This document shows positions 48,401-59,500 of a DNA stretch of 64,000 bases, piece after piece. The position numbers and the translations under genes were made by a program. A model generated the notes under the pieces. That model saw nothing but the letters and a program-made list of their open reading frames with translations. It was not told the origin of the DNA and ran no database searches. The number at the start of each line of letters is the position of its first letter. Position 1 is the stretch's first letter. This stretch comes from Puffinus mauretanicus (Eukaryota > Chordata > Aves > Procellariiformes > Procellariidae): the NCBI GenBank assembly GCA_023333565.1, contig JAJKFH010003108.1, positions 434,001 to 498,000 on the forward strand, in the 5' to 3' direction.

Positions 48401-50830
48401 ATGTGGTGCAGGGGCAGGATGGGTCCTTCGCACCACCCTGATGGTCTGTGTTGCTATTGTAAAAACACATGCCAGTGAACTTGTCGAAACTGAGGCAGAA
48501 ATTGCAAGAGAGGGTTTGGGAAGGCTGTAAAGAGCAAGACCTGCTTGATTGTTCTTCATAGGCTAAGCCTAGGTAGGCTCCATCTTACGATGATTGAACT
48601 CCACCGTTAAAACGAAACCCTACTCTTTTCTATGTTTTCTTCTTAAAGAAGGTTAGTATAAAGTGTGCTGCTTCAGTTGCATCTCCTGAAAAGATGCAAT
48701 TAATAAACAGGATCAGATCCTGGAAAAAGGCAGAATTTCTTATTGATGAACTCTCTCTCTAGTGTTGAGAGTGAGTTGATCTATTGCATGAAGCGAGGGA
48801 GATAAGAAACCCCATATATCTTGCCCATGTACTGGAGTGTCTAATGTGACAGTGGAACCTTGTGGAGGGTTAGTCTTAATTTTATTTTGGAGCACGCATT
48901 TCTGCTGATAAAAACACGATGTTGCTTTTGTAAAATAAACAATTTGCATAGGGAATATTATTTTTTGAGTAATAAATCCTGTGATTGTTATCACCCATCA
49001 CTGAAGTAACTTTTTCCTACAGGTTCCCATGCCTGAACTACTTGTTCCTGGTGTACTGTGAGTACTACTATGGTCCTTGTGCCAAAGGCATGAATTTTTT
49101 CCTTCCCATTTAGGAACTAAACAAATGTCTGAAGTTACCTATTGCAGATGCGCTCAAGCACTTTATAATTCATCACAGGCTATTCATAATGTATACAGTA
49201 GTTCTTCTGCTGACTGTGTGGTGGGTTTTTTTTTTCCGTGTCCTTAATTAAAAATGAAGTAAGATGCTCAGTGGTCAGTGTGCAGTCATCGTTGTCCCCT
49301 TGTCCCCCCGTGGGACTCTGGCTTTGGCAGTGTTTACCAGTGGGAGTTCATAACAAGGAGAGCAGAGGGAGACAAAAAACCCCGAGCCCATGAGTGAATA
49401 GGAGCAGTGCTGAATTGGTAGCCCCGCGTTATCCTGGGCGGTTAGTGCGAGCAGCCAGGAGAGGCCGGCTGCAGTAACGTAGACGACTGCATATCTGGTA
49501 CTGCTTGGAGTCTGCCGCGTGACTGATGGGCACGAGCGGAATGCAACCATTTTTCAAATTTATCAACCAAGTGGAGCTGATAAAGCTTATAAGAGTTAAG
49601 AATCACAGATTTTGGCCTTGAGTTAGATCTGATGGAGAGGTGATTCTGTCACCTAGTCTCCCAAGGCAGATGTCTCGCTCTTTGGGGGTTTTTTAACTCT
49701 TGGACTTCTGGTTTAGATCTGCAATGTCTGGAAAAATAACTTTCTGCAGAAACCTCTCTGTCCTGGAGGAGTGCTCCTACAGGTTTGGTCCTATATAGTA
49801 TTGTCCACGTGAGCATGCCAAGGTAGTATGCCATATGATGGGAATGCTGGGAAGGTACAGTGGAGGACATGAGGCAATTTTGATGAAAATCGTAAGAGGT
49901 AGCTGGAAAGAAAATTCACTTTAGTGTCAGTCAGATAATGTGAGTAGCAAAGCTGAAGTTCTGTGCTTACAAACTAAACTCGCGTATTGTGATGAATTGG
50001 AACAGTGTATTATGCTCTAAACTTTAAAAAAGTTGAAAATAAGCTGCTGCTTGTGCCTGATGTGATTAATTTACCGTGGGCAGTGGTTGCGATGTGTATA
50101 AGCACAACTTTCAAATTCTTCAGGATTTATTATTAAACTGGTAAGGTCTAAAATATTTTGTGATTATTTTCACTTTCCTGCTGGCTTTCTTGAATGCAGA
50201 TCTTTCCATAAATTGATGGTGGCTTTCAACTTCTCTCCTGTCCAGCAGTGCATGCATGTGCATGTGTACTGGGAAGGCAGAGCTGTAGCTGAAAGCAAAT
50301 CAGATGGTGGAATTGCGATAAAGACATGTTATTTACAGTCAGCCCAGTGAGGGTGAGGTACTAGACTAAAGATTAGTTTTCTGTGGAAAGTGAGAACTAC
50401 AGCCCCTAACTCTTCTCTTGGATAATTTTTCTCTTCTTTGCTTTTCCCTTTGCATTAACCTTCCCAACAGCTGAAAAATCTGATTTTGGTACTCATTTGA
50501 CTAGAACTGTATAATAAAGCCCTGAACAAGTTTCTTTGTGTCTTTTCGGAGGTTATACCTCAGCAGACTGTCTAAGCAGAGATGATGTGTTTCTGCGTTC
50601 TTAAGCTATGGCTTGAGGTTTCTCACTCTAGGGTTTATGCAAAGATTGTCCGCAACAGCAAAGACGGCCAACTTGCTTTGTGTTGGTTTCAGCAAGTGAG
50701 AAAATAGCTGTGCGCGCAGTGTTTCTCTGACGTTTGCAAGCAATTCTGTTTTCAGTGACACTCTTCAGAATAAGAAGGAATATTCAAGGGATGAATATGT
50801 TTTCATTGTATAACTTGCCAAGGAGAGAAG

Positions 50831-50842
50831 TGTGTGTGTGTG
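50831..50842 (+). repeat. (TG)6 microsatellite
   Basis: Six TG units followed by a G-rich stretch, in CSGALNACT2 intron 1. Confidence 0.8.
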
Positions 50843-51887
50843 GAGGGGGTTTAAGACAGTGAATATCTGTGGCATCTGGGTGAAATTAAGAACAATAAAA
50901 TAACTATGAAAATCAGCTGGAATTTCATAAGCAGCTAAACTATGACCATCTAGGGCATGCTGAACAAAAAGGACATGTCTAAAGTAGAACATGCTAAAAT
51001 GAGGAATGTCCGTACAGTCTGGCATGAAGTAAGTGCATACTGAATTAGGTCACTGCTATAAGTGTGAATGTTTCCCCTCTTTAGAAAGACGTACTCATCC
51101 TTTGCAACAAGGAACCAAAACAGAATGCTAATATAATAAAAACAAATTTAAAAGCATTTTCAATTAGCATGCTGGTCTATTCCCTTGTGCTTAGAGAATC
51201 AATGAGCTCTTTTGTAAGGAACAAACATTTCCATAGTTGAATATACATAAGGCCCTGGAAATGCAGAAAGAATAACAACCAGTTGCTTCTGGAAAACTTG
51301 CAAATCTTTAAGCATTGTATAAGCCTCAGATGTCTCGTTCTTTGGAGATCACGGGGAGTATTGCAAATAGACTTGTTTCAAAGAGTTGAAATAGTGAAAT
51401 ACCAGCATGTGCAATTTAAAGGTTTGGAACTTAATCTTTAAACACTGAAATGCTGATCCCAGGGACTTCTGCGTGATTACTTATTTCCAGGTAATCTTAT
51501 TGTTCTTTTTTATAAACTTCAGAATGTAACATGGGATATTGAATCAATTTTCCTATTGTGATTCTTGGGATCCTGTGTGCTTTTGCTAATTCTGGGGCTT
51601 CACAGCCTGCTTTCTCTTGTAATCATCTTCTACAGCCTGGGAGTAGTTACTAGAATTCCTAAAATAGTGCTGTGCCAGACCTAATTCATATCAAATTTGG
51701 GTTGTATGTATGCAAAACTAGTACTTTTCTGAAAAGAGAGGATAGTGAAATAGAGGGCTTGTAAACCCTCCTTTTCTGATGTCATGAGAATTAAGATTCT
51801 TCCTGGCTTCACTCACTCCTTGAAGGATGCAGGATGAAATCTGTGTCTGACTCCTTTATGATGACTCTTCTCAGCAGAAGTAATACT

Positions 51888-51906
51888 GGGGGCGGGGGGG
51901 CGGGGG
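51888..51906 (+). other. G-quadruplex candidate
   Basis: Tracts of 5, 7 and 5 guanines separated by single C bases. The central tract can supply two G3 runs, so four runs with 1-nt loops are possible on the + strand. It lies about 300 bp upstream of the internal CpG island. Confidence 0.6.
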
Positions 51907-52199
51907 AAGAGGTGTCCAAACTGGCTCAGTCCCCACTGCTTTAGCAAACTAACTTACCCGTCAGCTCTCCGTGTGCAATTTAAAATTTTAATGTTTAACA
52001 TAACTGGTTGCACAAACATTCCTTGCCTTTAAAGGCCACAGGGAAGCTGTAGTGGGAAAAATGCCTGTTCTTTATGGTGTCGCGCGAAAACTGTCAAAGA
52101 TAAATAGGCAATGCCTATCTCTGTGCAAAAAGGCTGTCGTCTTAGTAAGATTGTCACTAGCTCACTAGAAAAGGGTTTCAACTAATGAGGGAATAATGA

Positions 52200-52450
52200 G
52201 AGCCGAGAAGGAAAAGAACGGGCGAGCCCTCTACAGCCCTCCACGCGTAGTCTCCGCTGCTTCAGACTCGGCTTGCCGTTTCTCCTCCCTTGCGCCCCGC
52301 GAGGCGGTGCCCCGCAGAACAGCCCCGCGGTGCGCACCGCTGAGGGGCCGGGCGGGGGGCGCGGAGACCGGCAGTCGCTCAAAGCTCTCGCTCTGGCGCG
52401 GGTGGCGCAAGGCAAGCGGCGGGTCCCTGCGGGGGCGTGCTGACTTGCTT
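52200..52450. promoter_or_regulatory. Internal CpG-rich island in CSGALNACT2 intron 1
   Basis: About 250 bp with dense CG dinucleotides (GCGCCCCGCGAGGCGG near 52291, GGGCCGGGCGGGGGGCGCGG near 52344) in AT-rich surroundings, 3.4 kb upstream of the coding exon. An E2F-like word GCGCGAAA lies at 52082-52089. It may be an alternative promoter, a promoter of an unannotated RNA, or an enhancer. I could not find a convincing + strand donor inside it. Confidence 0.5.
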
Positions 52451-55400
52451 AATCCACGCTTACCATAATGATGTACGTTTGGCCACAGTTAAGAAAGTTA
52501 TTAAGAACAGAGTTGTTCTTTCATTGCCCCCTGCTATTGTCTGAGGGAATCTTAATCTCCCGGTACATTGTGTCCTCTTGACACCGCATCAGGAAATCTG
52601 TTGTCACTTGCTTCTAAGACATGAATGAGACCTAAAGAAACTTAGTGACTCATCAAAGTTGAACACAGGGCAATTTACTGGTAGCGCAAGAATTGAATAA
52701 AGGCTAATGTCCCAGCTTCAGGGGTGCCTATTGATCGCTTAACAACAGTTACTGATTGTTCAAAGCCCGTGGTGGTAGGAGGTTGTGAGACTTAGGTGGC
52801 TTTAAGTTAGAGGTTCAGTGATGAACCAGATCTGGCCGTGGTTTGCCCATTACCAAACTGTACCATGGTAGCCCAAACAATCCCTTAAGACAGTCTTAAC
52901 TAGAAATACTAGCTCCTGCTTTCTAGTACATGCTTTCATTTCTTTAATTATCCTGTAAAAGTGAGGAGAAAAGTAAAGTAAAAACACAAAGCTCTCTTCT
53001 TTGTGTCCTGCTGAGCTGTAAGACTCAGACTTCTTTCCTACCCTGTCCCCAGTACCAAAAGCATCTCTTCATAACTTGAAAAGCTGATTTCTCTAGTGGT
53101 ACAGTAGCTCTGTGTATACAGCGATGCAAAAATGCTGCTGTTCTTGACAGCAGTAATAAGGCTGTGCCGTGAAAAATAGTTGGGACTGGATTTGTCAGTA
53201 TTTTATGCAAGTCAGGTAGTTTGGTCACTTTTCAATATGCCTTGACTGATACAAGATGTGCCAGCTTCTGCATGGGGTGGCTTTAGTACAGTCTAGCATT
53301 CGTCTAGGTTTAAAGGAACATATGGGGTTTTTTATGTTACTAATCGTGGCTTCGCCTCTTGCGGTCTAACAGAACAAGAATTCAGGAAGAAATGTGAAAA
53401 AACATCATATAGGCAACTTTGTACTAAAGAAAGCTTGGGAAGATATTACATCATTTCTGTGAACTGGTTTTATCCTGTAGATTGTTTTTTCTTCTGTCTC
53501 CTTTGATTCACCACATCTGGACCCTGGTCAATAGTCTGAGGATACATCTGGTGTTGATCACTCTTTATAGGCATTTAACTTGCATTTATATAATGTTGTG
53601 TTTGTGCAGTGAGGAGTGACTAACTTCTGTCTTACTTGGACTTAAAAGGATGTCATCTAGAATTCAGTTGATAAAACTGTTACTTATTTTGTACCAAAGT
53701 GTCCGGTAGCTTTACATGAGCTCAAAAAGCTTCAGCTTCAGATAACTGTTGCCTTTAAGCTGCTGTATTAAGAATTTCTACATAATGGATCTAATTTATT
53801 CGTGAGCAGGGTCATAGGCAGGGACTTTAGCACTAGAAATACTAATAACTGCTTCAAGCAGTCCTGTAGACTGCAGCTGGACAACTCCAAGGTGTGCAGC
53901 TCTTGCAAAACTTAGTGTGCATGACATGCATGCAAACTTAGATGGATCAGCTATCGCAGGCACTGGTGTTGGTGGTATGAATAAATTACTTAATCTTTCA
54001 GGCCTTGTTATTGGAGCTTTCTTGCAAATGAGGATGCTGAATATCGTGATACCGCTGATACGTGGTACCTGGTTCTCACTAAAGCAATATCCCGATGCTG
54101 GAAGCTGAATGGGAAGGGAGAAATGTTACAAGGGCATAATCGGGGAGAAACATTGCAAGGTGCTTGTTGTAAACACATGGGGTGCGTCGTGGCACGGTGA
54201 CTTATTTGCAAGGACAGAGGAAGACAGGGTTTGTGGCTGCTGGCGGTGCTAGATAACAATCTGTCCAACCCATATGTAAGGAGTATTGGAGTGGGCAATT
54301 TTTTTCTAATCTCATAAGCATACTGAAACTAAACTGAAGTTCCTCAAGTCCCAGAACTTCCCCCAAACAATAATTACACAACACAGTTGAAATGGACGTA
54401 GAGCTAATAGATCCCTGGAGAAATTTGAATGAGCTTCACCTATTTTCTACAACCACGTTTTAGACGAAAGTATTTGATTATGTTAGAAAGTAGACTAACA
54501 TGCATTGTGCTTACTTCTTAGCTCTTTATTGCTGTCATTGAAGAGACCCATAAACAATTTTGCTGACTATTGTTGCTGAGTAGGATTTTTGGTATCCCCC
54601 TCTTGCCTAACTGTGGTCTTTTTCCCTGGTCTTTTCCTCCAAGCCTGTTTGGTCAGGTGAAAGAGGGTGACCCATGCAAACGGTCAACACCTCTTCATAC
54701 TAGCCTACCCAAATCAAAAGGTGGAAATGTTGGTGAATGGATAGTCTGAGGCTCCCTTTCATCAATCAGGAATTGAGGTCTGAATTTGAATTTCTGTTGA
54801 ATTTCACCTATTCTGAAATGCTGTTTCTGTGAACTTTGACATTTAAATCTGCAGTACTTTATTCATGACTGAATAATTATTCCCTAAAAGATATTTGCTT
54901 ACAATAAAAGCAAATGGAAATGCAAGCTGCTGCTTCAAAATAGTTCTTGGAGTTTTTTTTTTTTTTAGTTTAGAGGAGTAGGAAGGGTATGGGTTTTGTT
55001 GGTGTGTTTTTCCTCCCACAGAGGAAAACAAAACAAAAAAACCAAGAAGGAATGGGGGAGTTAAAGCAAATAAAACTTGATGAGACTAGAAGAACCCTTA
55101 CTGCTTTAGCTAGTTATGTGAAAAATTTATTTCATTAGACTGTCCATATTGCTATTTTCCAGATACTATGTCAAAGGGAATCACTGATGGGTCATGCAAT
55201 GGAAAGAAACAATGATTTCTTTCTCCTCTTCCCACCCCTTCCCCCAGTGATCCTTTGCATCCCTGTGTTACAACTTTGTTCATGTGTTTTCCAAATGACT
55301 GGCTGCTTTGTAGTTCTAATATGCACCTTTCTTTTAATTTTAGGTTCTGTCTTCATTTTGCTGACTCAAACCGCAGATTCCAAGGAAAGGAGGGGGAAGT

Positions 55401-55852
55401 GGAATAAAATACTCAAGTGCCAGAGGAAAATCCAGACTAGCCAATGAAAATTTCTGTTACTAAACTGCAGACTGCTCTCACTTACCCGTAGTGAGGGGGG
55501 GGAAAAATTGCTGTCGATTCAAAGCTTATAAAATGACTTTTGCAGACTTTCCTACTGAACTTCAGATAGGCTAAACCCTTCAACTAGGGTTGAATTAGGA
55601 AATGGAAGTATGACTCCTTGCTGGTGTCTTCCATCTTCCTCCCCCTCTGCAGGGTTTTTTGTTTGGGGTAGGAAATCCTGAACAAATTGTATGGCGTCAA
55701 CCAAACTTTCAGTTGATGGTTATGGATGACATAGGAACTTCAGATTTGTGTCTCTGCAATGACACCTGATTAGGGCAAAGGTTGAAAACTGCTCATCAGC
55801 TGGTTTATCAAAACTTGTAGTAACTGTTACGGTCGTGCTTTCTCTTTCTAAG

Positions 55853-55934
55853 ATTTGAACTCTGGGGTGATGTTCCCTGGAAGGCATGAGCAGATAAGTC
55901 ATCTTTTTGGATTGGAAACGGAAATAATATGAGA
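55853..55934 (+). other. CSGALNACT2: CSGALNACT2 exon 2, 5' UTR part (start probable)
   Basis: A pyrimidine-rich acceptor TTTCTCTTTCTAAG ends at 55852, so the exon probably starts at 55853. The leader contains two upstream ATGs. One at 55870 opens a 20-codon frame ending in TGA at 55930-55932. One at 55886 opens a 3-codon frame. Other acceptors slightly upstream cannot be excluded. Confidence 0.55.
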
Positions 55935-56592
55935 ATGCCCAGAAGAGGCTTAATAATTCAAGCCAGGACTCGTTGGCTATTAGTGGGCCTTGCTTTACTA
56001 TTCAGTTTAGTCTTGCTCATATATTTGCTTGAGTGTGCTCCACAAACAGATGGTAATGGATCTCTACCTGGTGTCGTAGGCGAAAATATGGGTAAAGAAT
56101 ACTATCAAGCTCTCTTGCAGGAACAAGAAGAGCATTATCAAAACCGAGCTACCAGTCTGAAACGTCAGATTGCCCAGTTAAAGCAAGAGCTTCAGGAAAT
56201 GAGTGATAAATTGAAATCCCTACAGGAAAAAAAGAGCCCCAAGGTCAATGGTATGAACTACCAGGGCACCAAAGAACAAGCATCCAATGATCTCCTGGAG
56301 TTTCTTCATTCCCAGATTGACAAAGCTGAGGTGAGCGTGGGGGCCAAACTGCCTAGTGAATATGGGGTCATTCCTTTTGAAAGCTTTACGTCCATGAAAG
56401 TATTCCAGTTGGAGATGGGGCTCACTCGGCATCCAGAAGAGAAACCTGTTAGAAAGGATAAACGAGACGAATTGGTGGAAGTTATTGAGGCTGGCCTAGA
56501 AGTTATCAATAATCCAGATGAAGAAGATGGACAAGATGAAGATGATGGAGTAGGAGAGAGGCAGCTGTATAATGAAAATGATTTCATAGAAG
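55935..56592 (+). CDS. CSGALNACT2: Chondroitin sulfate N-acetylgalactosaminyltransferase 2, first coding exon (partial gene)
   Basis: This type II Golgi enzyme adds GalNAc to the chondroitin linkage region and to growing chains. The exon encodes 219 residues plus one base of the next codon, of about 542 in the human protein. A short cytoplasmic tail MPRRGLIIQARTR is followed by the signal anchor WLLVGLALLFSLVLLIYLL (residues 14-32). A glycosylation sequon NGS lies at residue 41 and a coiled-coil stem at about 54-103 (QEEHYQNRATSLKRQIAQLK). Then come the conserved SQIDKAEVSVGAKLPSEYGV block and an acidic NNPDEEDGQDEDDG stretch. The donor is GAAG/GTATGT. The start at 55935 matches the human N-terminus; an in-frame ATG at 55929 would add M-R. 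The catalytic domain exons are beyond 64000, or at least not visible here. Confidence 0.96.
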
Positions 56593-59500
56593 GTATGTTT
56601 GTTACATGCTTTCCAGCCAGTTAACACAATGTCACAACAGGCATTTAATGGTGTTTGTATTTTTAGGGGTTTTACCTACTTGAATATAGTCTTGAACGGT
56701 AATTACACAGTCAGAACCTTTATTTCTAATGATGAGAATATTACTGCTTCATTATGTTGTGTTTTGTGTAGGGAGCAAGAGATCCATTTCAGAAGAAGGG
56801 CTCACCACAAGAAGTGTACAGGGGAAGTTGTAACCGCTTAAAATACTGAGGCATTCGTAATTGATTTTAGCTGAAGTCAGTGTGACACAACTGCTTATGG
56901 TACTAAATAACTGAAAGACTTCCAGTGAAACTGGTGGCAGTGGGAGGGAGAAATTGATTCATCTCTCTTGTTCCAGCATAGTTAAGCTATTCAGTATGAA
57001 GCTACAGGGTTTTCTTCTTCACTCATCTCTATGCCACTTTGAGTTACTGTTCAGGCTTTGACTCTCGTGGAGCTGGCGTACTCGTTGGAGGGAGGGCGTT
57101 GGGAGGCTAACGTGTTCTGGTCGTGGCAGCTGGAGAACTTGGTGTCCTGAATAGACCCTTCATGGTATACTAGTTACGGGGTTTGCTAAGCTGTGCAACC
57201 TTGAACTGTTCTCTTCTTCTTTACTCAATTCTCTTTCAGGGCTTGTAAATTTAATTACAGAACACGTTATTATAAAAAAAAAAAAAGCAGTTACGCTTTC
57301 AGCATCTAGTGACACCCTTAAAAGATGCGTTAGTGATAATTCCTATAGAAGTTGCTTTCAAGGTACAGTGTAATGCTGATGGAGACAAATATTATCAAAA
57401 ACTGCCCTAGTACCTCTTTTTTGTATTTACAGTATTAAATACAGTTCATGCTGCCATAAAAAACCCAAAAGTTGGACCATGTTATAAGAGCATTACTGTA
57501 AAAGGGATTCTGGATCTCAGCAGTACTGATGTCTGCACTATTAAGCAAACACATGCTGGAGAAAGGTACTGTTGGCCTTGAAATAATCAGTTCTTTCAGT
57601 CTGAGATGATGTAATTGGTCTGTAGCGCAAAAAGTCTCTGCTTTTAACAGCTACTGTATTTAAAGTTTAATGCAAGTACTCTTCTTCATTCCAGAAGGTG
57701 GGGCAGGGCGTAGAATCCACTCAGCTGTCTCAGTATAACACAGCCAGGGCAGTGTTAGGCTCTTCTGGTTTTCAGTGGAAACTGTACTATTATTTTGTCT
57801 GGAAGCAGTCATTCTTGCAGTCTTTTAATTGTTTTCTTTTTATATTAAGTGTGCAGCTGCTTTTCCTTTACTGTTTTAGATACTGCTTATACTCTACTGG
57901 ATTTTTTTTTTTTTACCAGTACTGAAATAGTTGTTCGTTTTTCTTAGCGTACTGCCTTTAATGACTGCAGACCTCCAAGAAAGCAAGGGAGATGCAGGAT
58001 CTTAGAACTGTACTTATACCTTTGCCTCAATATACTGCCACAGCGGTATATTGATAATTGGTTTTGGAAGTTGAACTAATTTTCTTTGGTTGTAAAGGCA
58101 GTTTCTGCAAGCATAGGTTACAGGAACTGTAGAAAAAATATGCAGCACTTAAAAGAAAGTATTTTTATGCTGTAGCTCATATGGGTGTGTTAGCAACGAG
58201 CCATACTGATGTATATCAGTGTCTTGTTTCAGACAGAAGTTGTGGGTTCTGTGGGTATTCTCTGTTTATGTGTATGTGAGAATACTACTGGCTAATTTAG
58301 ACACTGGGCCAGCAAAAAAAGCTGCTTCTGAATATTAACAATTTTTTTTTTCTTCTATTGTTCCAAAACTTAGCGATGAGAAATGGAACCAGCCAGTAGT
58401 GGTACCTGCAGGTCCCTCGCCCTGCAGCCCTGTGACTGGGCTCTAGCGCGCTACCTCGCTTGTCGGCTGGTGCGTCCTCCTTTGGTGGAAGTGCAGTTGG
58501 AAGGTTGATGTCTTTCCATTTAAAAAATACTGCTCCCTTAAGCTATCATAAACTGGTGGGTTCAAGTTTCATAGCGGACTTGGTGTATCTCCTGAAGTCA
58601 CAACAGTTCCTGTAAATGTCCTAAGAGCACGACTAGGCTGTTGCTGGATTAGCATTGCTCATTTACAGAAAGTTTGTTAAGGTTGGCTTGAGTTAAAACA
58701 AATAGTTTGTCACTTAAGTTCTGTATTCTCTTCAATTGCTAAAGATTATGTTGTAATAAGTGATTTAGGACGAAGACTGGAGTTTTATGCAATTTGAAAC
58801 AAGAGTCTGAGAAACCTGGTGTGTGGATTACTTTCGGGGGGGGGGTGGCAAAAGAGAAAACTGATACTGCATTAGTTAATACATAGCCATCATATTTTAT
58901 GCTTAATACAGATAAACTGATTTTGCTTTTGTTCTGACTTGCAGGAATTTTTTCTCAAAACTAATGCATATCTATCTACAAAAACTTACCCACAAAACTG
59001 CCACAAGTAAAAGCTAAACTAGAAACAGGCATTTTTATTGTAGAAGTGTTCTAGCTTACTACCTCTATAGGCTAACTTTTCATGTAGGTAAATGTTTGGT
59101 TCTGGGAATTATTTCAGCTTTTTTCCTAGACTTGTGAGATACTAGACTAAACCTTGAGCTATGTAATCTTTTGTGGTATGTACTTAAGTTGTATTAGTAA
59201 ATCCTTAGAGAATTTGATGGCTGTTTAAATAAGTTTAGAATCTTTTATCTCATAGACAATTTTACTTAATGGTATCTCTTCATCACCACTGGATGTCTGA
59301 AGTTCTTCCCTAGCATTTACATTGTCTTTGCCCACTCAGTGGAATATCACTGTCTTGATTTATAAAAGCATCAAGAATTTTTTTTGTGTATTTTAGGATT
59401 TACCTATATTGGAGTAACTTGTGACAACAGACTAATGACATGAATTTAAACTTAATCTGCCTTTTCTAGTTTATAAATAGACATTTCCTAAATAAACTTT

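Larger units (their letters stand above)
38145..55852 (+). other. CSGALNACT2: CSGALNACT2 intron 1
   Basis: About 17.7 kb long. It starts with the rest of the CpG island and then becomes AT-rich. It holds a diverged tandem duplication (42314-42485), a (TG)6 run (50831-50842), a G-rich tract (51888-51906) and an internal CpG-rich island (52200-52450). No coding exon is recognised. The larger open frames (for example 42637-43101 on the minus strand) show no family likeness. Confidence 0.75.

Noticed and set aside
52182..52468. Open frames in the internal CpG island
   Set aside because: GC-rich chance frames open on both strands; the block is better explained as regulatory DNA.
56593..56841. Continuation of the CSGALNACT2 frame and a new frame after 56592
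   Set aside because: GTATGT at 56593 is a good donor at the place where the human protein continues into the next exon; after it the likeness to the enzyme stops at once.
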